Shown here in pieces: positions 1-7,694 of a stretch of 64,000 nt of DNA. Position numbers and translations under genes: made by a program. The stretch is from Methanolacinia petrolearia DSM 11571 (lineage in GTDB: Archaea; Halobacteriota; Methanomicrobia; Methanomicrobiales; Methanomicrobiaceae). Location: NCBI RefSeq assembly GCF_000147875.1, contig NC_014507.1, forward strand, positions 1,860,001 to 1,924,000, given 5' to 3'. Position 1 is the first letter of the stretch, and the number at the start of each line of letters is the position of its first letter. Below the pieces are notes generated by a model that worked only from the letters and a program-made list of their open reading frames with translations, did no database searches and had not been told where the DNA came from.

Positions 1-406
1 AAAAACCATGAAGGCTCACGTTAATGTGTACATTGCGTTCGTGAGATAAGGCCTGGATTTGATCTGTGGTAATTACGGTAGCATTGGTACAAATTCCTAC
101 ACTAATGTCTGCATTACTCAGCAGTTTAACGAAATCAATTATATTTGGATGTAGAAAAGGTTCACCCCCAGTGAGCGTAACACGTGAAACACGACACTGC
201 TTTAATCGAGGTACGACAAAATCCTGAAAATCTTCTAATGTCATTGTTTCGCCTTGATTATCCGCAGAGGTAAAACAATGGACACAACGGGCATTGCAAA
301 TGTCTGTAATTCGAATCAATGCTTTTCTAAAAGGCGGTTCAACAGAGGAACGAAAAAAACATGAAGATGCAATATTTTTTCTGATTAAGCCCCGGCAATT
401 CTCCAT
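1..406 (-). CDS. Radical SAM protein, 5' part only (runs off window start)
   Basis: The minus strand from the ATG at 404-406 is open for 135 codons and is cut by the window edge. Near residue 38 lies ICNARCVHC, the CxxxCxxC motif that binds the [4Fe-4S] cluster and S-adenosylmethionine in radical SAM enzymes. TLTGGEPFLHPN, the GGE motif contacting the SAM amino group, follows near residue 80. A GGTGAG Shine-Dalgarno sequence lies about 8 nt upstream, and an in-frame stop just before it fixes the start. The order of motifs resembles SPASM/twitch-type peptide- or cofactor-modifying enzymes, but the C-terminal half is missing, so the substrate is unknown. Codons are more AT-rich (ATT, TTA, ACA) than in neighbouring housekeeping genes, which may indicate transfer. 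Confidence 0.85.
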   Translation of the reverse strand, partial: MENCRGLIRKNIASSCFFRSSVEPPFRKALIRITDICNARCVHCFTSADNQGETMTLEDFQDFVVPRLKQCRVSRVTLTGGEPFLHPNIIDFVKLLSNADISVGICTNATVITTDQIQALSHERNVHINVSLHGF

Positions 407-907
407 GCTATTCCCTCACCATTGATACTACCAGAACCAAATCCATGTCAGATGATTTTTTGTTTGGTACTAAATACTTTTCTCTCATGATGAAAATCAT
501 TGAAAATTGATATTTGGTATGATTTTTGAGCAGGTGATTTTCCATAAACCGCCAGGTAAATTGTAAAGTAAAGCTTAAATAGAGCCTAAATACGGCGAAA
601 ATTACTATTTTTTGCATCCACACAGAAGCGCTGTACTCCACGATCTCCTGCCTGTTCGATATAAACATCGTCTGAAAAAAACAGGGCAATAACAGGCCGT
701 TATATCCCTGCAGTTTGAGGTTTAATCAGCCTAAAATCCATATATTGGCGATATTTAAAACTGCCACCCAAAACCCGGATTAAAACGTGAAAATAAGCTC
801 AGATTACAGGTTTTCAGGCCACATCATAAGCATAAAACAGGTCTAATCCCCGACGGGATGGGAGTCCTGGTTTTCCAAATCACCCAAAAAAAGAGTTCTG
901 AAAAAAA
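407..907. other. Intergenic region holding R1 copy A
   Basis: This 501-bp gap lies upstream of the radical SAM gene and downstream of the HVO_0476-type gene. Its main content is R1 copy A at about 545-812. A 93-codon minus-strand frame crosses it, but that frame is explained by the repeat. The segment 813-907 is AT-rich with no feature I recognise. Confidence 0.6.
545..812 (-). repeat. R1 dispersed structured repeat, copy A
   Basis: Read on the minus strand this copy has the R1 core: GATATAACGG, then CCCTG, a T7 run, CAGACGATGTTTATATCGAA, CAGG, GGAGATCGTGGAGT, and GCTTCTGTGTGGATG. The core hairpin pairs CCTG with CAGG around an inner CGAT/ATCG stem. The upstream arm shares GAGCTTATTT and GCCAATATAT with copy E. 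On the plus strand, GTAAAGTAAAGCTTAAATAG at 566-585 looks like an archaeal BRE/TATA box, suggesting a plus-strand transcript through the element. Four other copies lie in this window (about 25.1, 26.9, 36.0 and 40.8 kb). No reading frame is conserved between copies. Confidence 0.75.
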
Positions 908-1483
908 TTAAACCTTTGTACCGTATATCCGCTTTATTTTCCTTGCATAGGCCTTCCAGCCCTCTTTTCTCATGACCGATCCCGACCTGAGTTTGATATG
1001 CGTTATCCTGAATCGAAGACCTTCCTCGTTGCAGACCTCATCGACCGCGAAATCCCTTTCACCATCTGTTTCAATATAAATCGGAATTGTCTTCCACCCG
1101 GCATGAACGGAGGCACGCACTACGACCTTTTCCACAATCCTTGTCCAGAGAGTCTCTATATCCGAGGCTTTCGCCTTTGTAAGACGCCTGGGGCCGGACT
1201 CTATACCGGTCACCTCGACTCCTACAGGTTCGTCGCCGACTTCAGCTACAATAATATCTCCTATTTCGACGATTTCATCCTCAAACATCTCGACAAGGCC
1301 TTTTTGGGACTCGCCTTCCCCGCTTACGATCGTCTTTATCGTAATTTCTTTCGGCACTTTAGGCTTTTCTTCATGGCGTACGTTCCCGCAGATATTGCAA
1401 CGCACCAGCAGATCGCTACCCTCTTTCAGGATCTCATGATCGGTTTCCTCTCCGCACGAAGGACAAAAAAATTCGGAATTCAT
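908..1483 (-). CDS. HVO_0476-type zinc-ribbon protein
   Basis: This is a 191-residue protein. An N-terminal zinc ribbon uses C7-x2-C10 and C29-x2-C32 (CPSC and CNIC). An acidic, beta-rich central part follows (residues 45-115), then a basic C-terminus. The layout matches a small euryarchaeal family annotated after haloarchaeal HVO_0476, whose function is not established. A nucleic-acid or ribosome-linked role is inference from the zinc ribbon and basic tail. It stands alone, is divergent from the DUF371 gene, and is separated from the radical SAM gene by R1-A. Confidence 0.7.
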   Translation of the reverse strand: MNSEFFCPSCGEETDHEILKEGSDLLVRCNICGNVRHEEKPKVPKEITIKTIVSGEGESQKGLVEMFEDEIVEIGDIIVAEVGDEPVGVEVTGIESGPRRLTKAKASDIETLWTRIVEKVVVRASVHAGWKTIPIYIETDGERDFAVDEVCNEEGLRFRITHIKLRSGSVMRKEGWKAYARKIKRIYGTKV

Positions 1484-1540
1484 TACCTTATAATGTAGGC
1501 AGAATATGAAATATATTCTTGCAGACCAAATTTATTCAAA

Positions 1541-2086
1541 ATGCCTGAACATGACCCGTGCAACACGATAAAAGAATTAAAAGCTGTTGAAATAATCCAT
1601 TGCAGGGGGCATCCGAATGTTACAGGGACACACAGATCGACTTTCGAGATCACAAAGGAGCCCGAAGTCTCAAGAACCGGCACATGCATCATAGGAGTTT
1701 CTTCGGACAAAGGGGCAAAAGATCTCTCGGAAAAATTCAAAAAAATTCTTGCCGACGAGCGATCCGAACTAACTGCCGTTTTTGAGGTCGGCGGGTCGCA
1801 TTTTCAGGTCCGCTCGTTCGGTTCTGCAGGAATAACCCTTGAACATGAAACAGACCTTGTTTGGAGAAGAAGCAGTTTTACGTGTGGAAGAACAGTCGGG
1901 GTATATTCAGACTATACAGCCGGACAGATCCCGCGTGATATTATAAAAAAGATACAGGAAGGCGCGGAGATTACAGTAATACTTACTGTCCGGCTGAATC
2001 CTGAAGCTCGGTCACCTTCAGTTCCGCATCTTCCAGGTATTTTTCACAGCTTTGAAGAATCTCCATGCCGCGCCTGTAGAGAGTGA
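1541..2086 (+). CDS. DUF371 family protein with read-through tail
   Basis: This 181-residue protein matches the archaeal DUF371 family: IIHCRGHPNVTGTHRSTFEIT near residue 18, then TCIIGVSSDKGAKDLSEKFK and WRRSSF. Family members are usually about 140 residues and end after a strand like EITVILTV, here near residue 150. The last 30 or so residues have no family character and overlap the convergent xseB gene by about 100 bp, so the tail probably results from loss of the ancestral stop codon. Function is unknown. The gene is plus-strand and convergent with xseB. Confidence 0.75.
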   Translation: MPEHDPCNTIKELKAVEIIHCRGHPNVTGTHRSTFEITKEPEVSRTGTCIIGVSSDKGAKDLSEKFKKILADERSELTAVFEVGGSHFQVRSFGSAGITLEHETDLVWRRSSFTCGRTVGVYSDYTAGQIPRDIIKKIQEGAEITVILTVRLNPEARSPSVPHLPGIFHSFEESPCRACRE

Positions 2087-2174
2087 GACTCTCTTCAAGG
2101 CCAGCCTCCCTGTTCTCAATCTTCCCGATAATCTCTTTCAATTCGTTTATCTGCTCTTCATATGTTTTTTCCAT
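1983..2174 (-). CDS. xseB: Exonuclease VII small subunit
   Basis: This is a 63-residue all-helical protein with the family signature YEEQINELKEIIGKIE and LEESLTLYRRGMEIL near residues 5-42. In bacteria several XseB subunits bind the C-terminal arm of XseA to form exonuclease VII, which degrades single-stranded DNA from both ends to short oligonucleotides. The gene follows xseA with a 17-bp overlap, so the two are almost certainly co-transcribed and translationally coupled. Exonuclease VII is a bacterial enzyme, rare in archaea. Its 3' end overlaps the tail of the convergent DUF371 gene. Confidence 0.9.
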   Translation of the reverse strand: MEKTYEEQINELKEIIGKIENREAGLEESLTLYRRGMEILQSCEKYLEDAELKVTELQDSAGQ

Positions 2175-3399
2175 GATTCACATCCTCTATAACTGCTTTG
2201 CATTCTCCATCCTTCAGGACTATTTCAACCCGGTCATCCCTGAAAAGATCTGCCGCGGATCTCACAACAGAATCATTCTTGCGGACTATACAATATCCTC
2301 TCTCAAGCGGTTTTTTCGGGTCAGATGCAGCCAGCGAAGCCCGCAGAAGCCCGAGGGACATCCTTTGCCTTTCAATATAACCGTTCATCGAATGATTCAG
2401 GCGGCCGAAGAGATCGTCAAGTCTCTGGAACTCTTCATTAATCAGCTGTTCAAACTTTTTCGGTTGCAGTCTCAGCCTGAAACCCTCGAGCAATTCCCTC
2501 TCCCTCGTGATCCTGTCGGTCACTGAGTTCATGAGCGTCTTTTCATATGATCTCAGCTGGTTCTCCAGTTCGCATCTGTCCGGGACCACGATCTCTGCAG
2601 CCGCCGACGGTGTCGGAGCCCTGACATCCGCTGCAAGATCGACAAGCGTGAAATCGATCTCATGGCCGACCGCACTTACAACAGGGGTCTTGCATTCAAA
2701 TACCGCTCTTACGACGTCCGGGTGATTAAACGGGAACAGATCCTCAAAACTGCCTCCGCCCCTTCCGACGATTATAACATCCACAAGACCGTCGATGCGG
2801 CGTATGGCCCTTGCGATATCAGCATGTGCGTTGTCCCCCTGGACAAGCGCCGGCGACAGGATAATCTCAACGGGGTACCTGCGGGAGATCACATTTTCTA
2901 TATCGCGCCTTGCAGCACCCGAAGGAGAAGACACAACTCCTACCTTTCTGGGAAATTGGGGAAGCATCTTCTTGAATACTTCATCGAAAAGACCTTCTTC
3001 CGCAAGCTCTCTCTTCCATCTCTCCACGAGAAAATGCTTGTCGCCTGCACCCGCGGCACTCAGTTCCCTTACAATAAACTGGTACTTCCCGTGAGGCTCA
3101 TAGACCTCGACCGAACCGTATGCACGAACTTTCATGCCGTTTTCAGGCCTGAATCCCACTTCCCGGGCGGAGCTGCGCCACATTGCACAGTTTATAAGAT
3201 ACTCTCTCCCGTAAACCGATTCTGTCATGGAGAAATACAGATGGCCCGAGGCATGATTCTTAAGGTTTGTCATCTCCCCCTCGATCCATATCCCACGGAG
3301 CGAGTCATCATCAAGCCTGCTTTTTATAATTGCAGAGATCTCGGAGACGGACTTTATCTTATTCTCCCCGGAATCCTCCTCTATGCCGAACCAGTCCAT
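2158..3399 (-). CDS. xseA: Exonuclease VII large subunit
   Basis: This 413-residue catalytic subunit has an N-terminal OB-fold for single-stranded DNA (about residues 15-110). The conserved nuclease core follows: VGVVSSPSGAARRDI (near 153), IIVGRGGGSFEDLFPFN (near 208) and AVGHEIDFTLVDLAADVRAPTPSAAAE (near 243). A helical arm comes next, where XseB binds. The length is slightly below the bacterial norm of 440-460. Together with xseB it forms a two-gene operon on the minus strand. The intact motifs indicate an active enzyme, and the bacterial-type pair suggests ancient lateral transfer. Confidence 0.93.
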   Translation of the reverse strand: MDWFGIEEDSGENKIKSVSEISAIIKSRLDDDSLRGIWIEGEMTNLKNHASGHLYFSMTESVYGREYLINCAMWRSSAREVGFRPENGMKVRAYGSVEVYEPHGKYQFIVRELSAAGAGDKHFLVERWKRELAEEGLFDEVFKKMLPQFPRKVGVVSSPSGAARRDIENVISRRYPVEIILSPALVQGDNAHADIARAIRRIDGLVDVIIVGRGGGSFEDLFPFNHPDVVRAVFECKTPVVSAVGHEIDFTLVDLAADVRAPTPSAAAEIVVPDRCELENQLRSYEKTLMNSVTDRITRERELLEGFRLRLQPKKFEQLINEEFQRLDDLFGRLNHSMNGYIERQRMSLGLLRASLAASDPKKPLERGYCIVRKNDSVVRSAADLFRDDRVEIVLKDGECKAVIEDVNHGKNI

Positions 3400-3475
3400 C
3401 GATAATAATAGAGTCGCGATTTATGATATGAATTATGCAACAGAAATTTAAAGGCTGTTTGATCATAATTATCTC

Positions 3476-3958
3476 ATGGAAATTATATACTGCCCAAACT
3501 GCGGCTGTAAATTAAATAAGGGCGATAAATTCTGTACTAAGTGCGGTTCGGGATTTCCTTCGGGAGACGTACAGCTGAAGGTCCCGGCGGTTTCATTGAT
3601 CCTCTCGGCCTTCTACCCCGGACTGGGACAGATGTACAACGGGGATAAACTCTCAAAAGGCCTCCTGATCTTCTTCGGCTTTGCCATAGGTTCGCTCTTC
3701 TTCTTCATACCCGGGGTCCTTGTCTGGATATTCGGGATGTATGATGCCTATAAAAAATCCGGACGGATACAGAAAGGCGAGGCCGAGTATTCACCTGCCA
3801 GGAATAAGGATATCGCTCTTATAATCTTCATACCGCTGATCGTCCTTATACTGATACTTGGAATAACGATCTATGCAGTTTATTTCTACTACGGAAGCCC
3901 GGAAACGCTGCTTAACAAGATCGAATACTATTCACAATACCTGAAATCAAGAATATAA
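3476..3958 (+). CDS. Zinc-ribbon membrane protein with TM2-like domain
   Basis: This 160-residue protein begins with a zinc ribbon, C6-x2-C9 and C20-x2-C23 (YCPNC and FCTKC). Three hydrophobic segments follow, roughly residues 38-55, 62-88 and 110-135. PGLGQMYNGDKLSKG near residue 49 is the typical start of a TM2-type helical hairpin, and WIFGMYDAYKKS ends it. Such proteins occur widely in archaea and bacteria without a defined function. The gene is monocistronic, about 75 bp downstream of the divergent xseA start. Confidence 0.75.
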   Translation: MEIIYCPNCGCKLNKGDKFCTKCGSGFPSGDVQLKVPAVSLILSAFYPGLGQMYNGDKLSKGLLIFFGFAIGSLFFFIPGVLVWIFGMYDAYKKSGRIQKGEAEYSPARNKDIALIIFIPLIVLILILGITIYAVYFYYGSPETLLNKIEYYSQYLKSRI

Positions 3959-4015
3959 TCCCCTTTTTGCCCCGAGGCATCAGTTATATATGATATCATC
4001 AATAATTTTGAATCA

Positions 4016-4837
4016 ATGCCAAAATATTCAGTTTCAAGCATGTTTTTTCATGAATATTTATGTGCTGAAATATTCTCTTTCGTGGAAAAATCCGGATGCA
4101 ATGCAATAGAATTCTGGCCCGAAACTCCCGACTTCTGGCTTCACGGGAAAAACCATGAAGATATAAAAGAAATCTTCAGCAGACATCCGGAACTCGAATC
4201 CATCACGATTCACGCACCTGTTCTCGACCTGAATCCATGTTCGGTGAACCCTGACGTCGCCGAGATCTCGACAAAGAATACTCTCGAAGCGATAAGACTT
4301 GCAGAAATACTCGGTGCAGAGGCGGTAACGATTCACCCCGGGAGAAGAACTGCAAAGAGGCCGGCAGGAAAGAGAGACATGGAGCGTTTCCAAAGATACA
4401 TTGACAGGGTTCATGACACAGCAATAGAGACAGGGGTGAAAGTCGCACTTGAAAACATGCCCCCGAAGATCAATTCGCTGTTCTCGGAACCAAAACAGAT
4501 GAAGGATATACTCAAACAGGAAGAATGGCTTTATTTTACATTCGATATCGCACATGCCATTACAAACGATAATGCAAAGGCCATGGAATTCATCAACTCC
4601 GCATTCGACAGAATCATCAATATCCACGTCAGCAGGAACTCCGGAGTTAAAAACCACTTCCCGCTCGACGACGATCCCTTTACAGGAGAAATCCTGGGCG
4701 ATCTCTCGAACAGGGGATATGAAGGATTCCTTACTCTCGAACTCGAGGACCTGAACCTTGACAGGACGGCCACTGCCGAAGAAAAGATCTCGATTGTCAA
4801 AAAAGACGTCAGTTACATCAAAAGTTTCTTCAACTGA
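4016..4837 (+). CDS. Sugar phosphate isomerase/epimerase-like TIM barrel
   Basis: This 273-residue protein belongs to the xylose isomerase-like TIM barrel (AP endonuclease 2) superfamily. Putative metal ligands are on the barrel strands: ITIHAPV, AVTIHPG, VALENMPP, YFTFDIAHA, IINIHVSR and FLTLELED. The superfamily includes sugar isomerases, inosose dehydratases and endonuclease IV; DNA repair motifs of Nfo are not evident, so an isomerase role is more likely. A TATA-like TTATATATG at about 3982-3991 lies 25-30 bp before the ATG, consistent with a leaderless transcript. The substrate cannot be read from the sequence. Confidence 0.75.
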   Translation: MPKYSVSSMFFHEYLCAEIFSFVEKSGCNAIEFWPETPDFWLHGKNHEDIKEIFSRHPELESITIHAPVLDLNPCSVNPDVAEISTKNTLEAIRLAEILGAEAVTIHPGRRTAKRPAGKRDMERFQRYIDRVHDTAIETGVKVALENMPPKINSLFSEPKQMKDILKQEEWLYFTFDIAHAITNDNAKAMEFINSAFDRIINIHVSRNSGVKNHFPLDDDPFTGEILGDLSNRGYEGFLTLELEDLNLDRTATAEEKISIVKKDVSYIKSFFN

Positions 4838-4944
4838 TAATCATTCCAATCCCAATTTCCCGTGATAATAACCAATATCAGCGTAATAATTTTATTGTCT
4901 CAGGTCAACTATTGATTAGAAATCTGAATATGAATAAAAATTCT

Positions 4945-4958
4945 GCCGCCGGGGCGGC
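4945..4958. repeat. GC-rich perfect palindrome before the CNNM gene
   Basis: GCCGCC-GG-GGCGGC is a 14-bp palindrome in AT-rich surroundings. It ends directly before a GTG (4959) and 10 bp before the more likely ATG start of the downstream gene. It could form a short hairpin at the 5' end of the message and so affect initiation. Nothing else in the sequence tests this. Confidence 0.5.
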
Positions 4959-4967
4959 GTGGAACAA

Positions 4968-6233
4968 ATGAACGTAGCTTATTTAGGAATATTTCTTTTT
5001 GTTTTGTGCCTCATTCTGTCCGCTTTTTTCTCCGCGTCCGAAGTCGCACTAATTGGTATAAATCATGCAAAGGTCAGACAGCTTCTTGAACTGAAGAAGA
5101 AAGGATCTATTGCTCTTGAAAAAATAAAGGAAAACACGGACCATCTCCTGATAACCATACTTATCGGAAACAACCTCGTAAACATCGCTGCGGCGTCAAT
5201 TGCAACGGCGATCGCAATCGAGATCTACGGGGATATTGGTATCGGAATAGCAACGGGACTCGTGACAATCCTGATGCTCATATTCGGAGAGATCGGCCCG
5301 AAGACATATGCCGCAAGGCACCCGGAGAAAGTCGCTCTTTTTTCCGCAAAAATAATCCTTACGCTCTCGTATATTCTCACACCGGTAATCCTGATCTACG
5401 ACGGCTTCAAAAAGCTCTTCAAAATCGAGGAAAACCTCGGCCATCCGATAGTTACTGAGGAAGAGATAAAGCAGTGGATAGACGCCGGAGAAGAATCCGG
5501 GACTATCGAAGAGGAAGAGCACCAGATGCTCCACCGGGTCTTCAGGTTCACCGATACATATGCAAGAGAAGCAATGACCCCGAGGGGCGACGTAATCATG
5601 ATAAGCGACAGCAGCACTCTCGAGGACGCGATAAGCATATTCAACGATACAGGATTCTCAAGGCTACCGGTATATCATGAGCAGATGGACAACATCATCG
5701 GGACACTGAATGTAAAGGATGCATTCGCAGCGGTATACAACAAAAAAACCGATACCAGGATCATCGATCTGCTGCATGAAGCCCACTTCGTTCCGGAGAG
5801 CAAGAAGATCGACGAACTCTTAAACGAACTCCAGATGAAGAAGAACCATCTTGCGATGGTAATCGACGAATACGGGACCTATGTAGGCATAATCACAATA
5901 GAGGATATACTTGAGGAGCTCGTCGGCGACATTCTCGACGAATTCGATGTAGAGGAACCGGAGGTCCAGACGATAGACGATGGCGTATTCCTGATAGATG
6001 CCGGCGCATGGGTCGACAGGATCAACGAAGACCTGAAGATCAATCTGCCAACCGACGAATCATATGAAACTATAGGAGGCCTTCTCATTGACAGGCTCGG
6101 ACACATCCCGAAACGCGGGGAAGTAATAAGGCTTGAAGACCAGGACATCGAGATGAGGGTCATGAAGATGAGGGGAAGGAGAATCATCGACGTGAAACTC
6201 ATAATCCCCACCGGGAATTCCCACACAGAATAA
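4968..6233 (+). CDS. CNNM/CorC-type transporter (DUF21-CBS-CorC_HlyC)
   Basis: This is a protein of about 421 residues. An N-terminal DUF21 membrane domain (residues 5-185) begins LGIFLFVLCLILSAFFSASEVALIGI and includes NNLVNIAAASIATAIA. A pair of CBS domains follows (about 200-325; EAMTPRGDVIMIS and NHLAMVIDEYGTYVGIIT). A C-terminal CorC/HlyC domain ends it (IGGLLIDRLGHIPKRGEV). CNNM relatives export Mg2+ with Na+; a divalent cation role here is family inference. A GTG at 4959 could add three residues. The old name hemolysin is misleading. It precedes purN by 19 bp and may be read through into it. Confidence 0.85.
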   Translation: MNVAYLGIFLFVLCLILSAFFSASEVALIGINHAKVRQLLELKKKGSIALEKIKENTDHLLITILIGNNLVNIAAASIATAIAIEIYGDIGIGIATGLVTILMLIFGEIGPKTYAARHPEKVALFSAKIILTLSYILTPVILIYDGFKKLFKIEENLGHPIVTEEEIKQWIDAGEESGTIEEEEHQMLHRVFRFTDTYAREAMTPRGDVIMISDSSTLEDAISIFNDTGFSRLPVYHEQMDNIIGTLNVKDAFAAVYNKKTDTRIIDLLHEAHFVPESKKIDELLNELQMKKNHLAMVIDEYGTYVGIITIEDILEELVGDILDEFDVEEPEVQTIDDGVFLIDAGAWVDRINEDLKINLPTDESYETIGGLLIDRLGHIPKRGEVIRLEDQDIEMRVMKMRGRRIIDVKLIIPTGNSHTE

Positions 6234-6252
6234 TTATTCCTTTTGACTGCCA

Positions 6253-6882
6253 ATGATAATGGATATGAAAAATATCGCCGTTCTTGCTTCAGGAAGAGGT
6301 ACAAATTTTCAGGCAATAATCGACGGTGTTGATTCTGGATTGATTAAAGGCAGGATCTGCTGCCTGATTACCGATAATCCATCGGCATACTCAATAGAAA
6401 GGGCCGAAAAAGCAGGTATACCGGTAAAAGTTATCGATTTCAGCAGTTTCGGGGACCGAACTGATTACAATTCGGCGCTTTGCAGGGGAATGGAAGAGAC
6501 AGGTGCAGACCTTTTCGTTCTGGCCGGGTATATGAGGCTTCTCGACGATGATACTGTCAGGCAGTTTCCCGGAAAGATGATAAATATCCATCCGGCACTT
6601 CTTCCGTCGTTTAAGGGTCTTCACGCCCATAAACAGGCGATAGAATACGGCGTAAAAATATCAGGGTGTACGGTGCATTTTGTGGATGAAGAGATGGACC
6701 ACGGAGCAATAATTGCCCAAAGTCCCGTTCCCGTAATGGACGACGATACCGAGGATTCCCTCGCTGAAAGAATCCTGAAAGAGGAGCATAAGGCGCTCCA
6801 GAGATCCGTTGCTCTGTTCTGTGAAGACCTGCTGAGGATAGAGAACAGGAAAGTAAAAATTCTTTCCGCGAAAAAAGACTGA
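6253..6882 (+). CDS. purN: Phosphoribosylglycinamide formyltransferase
   Basis: This 209-residue enzyme converts GAR to formyl-GAR with 10-formyl-tetrahydrofolate in purine synthesis. Visible are the N-terminal VLASGRGTNFQAII phosphate-binding loop and the catalytic Asn-His pair in MINIHPALLPSFKG (near residues 113-115). VHFVDEEMDHGAIIAQ carries the catalytic Asp. The family usually begins right at KNIAVLASG, so internal ATG codons at 6259 or 6265 are alternative starts. Methanogens often use the formate-dependent PurT, so a folate-type PurN implies a formyl-pterin donor. It is the first gene of a block with rnp4 and yhbY. Confidence 0.92.
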   Translation: MIMDMKNIAVLASGRGTNFQAIIDGVDSGLIKGRICCLITDNPSAYSIERAEKAGIPVKVIDFSSFGDRTDYNSALCRGMEETGADLFVLAGYMRLLDDDTVRQFPGKMINIHPALLPSFKGLHAHKQAIEYGVKISGCTVHFVDEEMDHGAIIAQSPVPVMDDDTEDSLAERILKEEHKALQRSVALFCEDLLRIENRKVKILSAKKD

Positions 6883-6901
6883 TACCATATTGTCACAACT
6901 T

Positions 6902-7216
6902 ATGGCACCACGCAGGAATAAAAACACGGAAAGAAAGATCGCGGAAGAGAGGATCGAGAGACTGTTTGAAGCCGCACACACGGTCTATGAAAAAGATCCG
7001 TCGCTTTCCGGCAGGTATGTAATTCTCGCGATAAAGATCGCGATGAAATACAGGGTGAAGATACCTGACCGTTACAGGCACAGCTATTGCAGGAAATGCT
7101 TCAGCTTCTTTTCACCCGGAAACAACACAAGAACGAGAATAAACAGCGGAAAAGTCACACTTACCTGCACGAACTGCGGGTATATCAGGAGATATCCGAT
7201 AAAGGAAAGAAGATGA
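6902..7216 (+). CDS. rnp4: RNase P protein component 4 (Rpp21)
   Basis: This protein of about 104 residues has an N-terminal helical pair (KIAEERIERLFEAAHTVY) and a C-terminal zinc ribbon, SYCRKCFSFFSPG and LTCTNCGYIRRYP. These are the marks of archaeal Rpp21, which pairs with Rpp29 on the RNase P RNA specificity domain during tRNA 5' maturation. A TTG at 6890 would add four residues, but homologues begin near MAPRRNKNTERK, so the ATG is preferred. It overlaps the yhbY start as ATGA, indicating coupled translation. Confidence 0.93.
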   Translation: MAPRRNKNTERKIAEERIERLFEAAHTVYEKDPSLSGRYVILAIKIAMKYRVKIPDRYRHSYCRKCFSFFSPGNNTRTRINSGKVTLTCTNCGYIRRYPIKERR

Positions 7217-7452
7217 AGAAGGAAGAGAAGACTGCAGGACTGCAGCAACTGAAAGCCACAGTATGGATCGGCAAAAAAGGGATCACCGAAAGTACGATAG
7301 ATGAAATTAAAATGCAGATTAAGGAAAGAAAGATCATAAAGATCAAATGGCTCAGAAATAGCGAGGTCGATCCTGAAGAAGTTGCCAGGATGGCAGGTGC
7401 CGTACTAATACAGAAAAGAGGGAGGACGATGATTCTCTCCAAAAATAAATAA
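7213..7452 (+). CDS. YhbY/CRM-domain RNA-binding protein
   Basis: The real coding region is 79 codons from the ATG that overlaps the rnp4 stop (ATGA). The sequence fits the CRM (YhbY) fold: LKATVWIGKKGITESTIDEI, then IIKIKWLRNSEVDPEEVARMAGAVLIQKRGRTMIL. Bacterial YhbY associates with pre-50S ribosomal particles, and plant CRM proteins act in intron splicing. The coupling to an RNase P subunit suggests an RNA-processing or ribosome assembly role (inference). A longer upstream frame exists but overlaps rnp4 and is not needed. Confidence 0.88.
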   Translation: MKKEEKTAGLQQLKATVWIGKKGITESTIDEIKMQIKERKIIKIKWLRNSEVDPEEVARMAGAVLIQKRGRTMILSKNK

Positions 7453-7512
7453 TAATCACAAGAGTAACTTTGTCAAAATCTCTTTTTGGAAAATATATAA
7501 TAGCTGACCGGT

Positions 7513-7694
7513 CAAATATATAGAGACTGCTAATTTGCTTATGGAAATTATCTGACGGACGGGAATTTAAAGTGGATTCGTATTCCCGTCGAATCGTCCA
7601 TGAAACAGTTGTTTCAGGATATTTCCAGTGAAAAAATCATGCTTTTGAAAGACAAGGCATGATCTCTTTAGCATCATTTAGAGAGTGGTTGAAA
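7513..7694 (+). promoter_or_regulatory. Promoter and long structured leader of the S19e operon
   Basis: A TATA-like AAATATATAG lies at about 7514-7523, giving an expected transcript start near 7540 and a 5' leader of about 150 nt. The leader contains three perfect inverted repeats: GACGGGAAT/ATTCCCGTC (7558-7566 and 7582-7590), TGAAACA/TGTTTCA (7601-7607 and 7610-7616) and ATCATGC/GCATGAT (7636-7642 and 7657-7663). A 20-codon ORF sits across the last two. Such leaders are common sites of r-protein autoregulation in bacteria; the role here is inferred. Confidence 0.5.
7600..7662 (+). CDS. Possible 20-codon leader peptide ORF upstream of S19e
   Basis: The ATG at 7600 opens a 20-codon frame (starts MKQLFQDISSEK) that ends in TGA at 7660-7662. 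That stop overlaps an ATG at 7659 as ATGA, and the latter frame runs in phase into S19e, adding 12 residues to its N-terminus. Both start and end lie within hairpins. It may be chance: no Shine-Dalgarno sequence is obvious. It is listed because ATGA couplings are used throughout this operon. Confidence 0.25.
   Translation: MKQLFQDISSEKIMLLKDKA

Noticed and set aside
408-689. 93-codon minus-strand frame upstream of the radical SAM gene
   Set aside because: It is created by R1 copy A. The other R1 copies break this frame with stops or indels, so it is not a gene.
2662-3405. Long plus-strand frame of 247 codons
   Set aside because: It is antisense to xseA, which has clear family motifs. The antisense product shows no recognisable domain.
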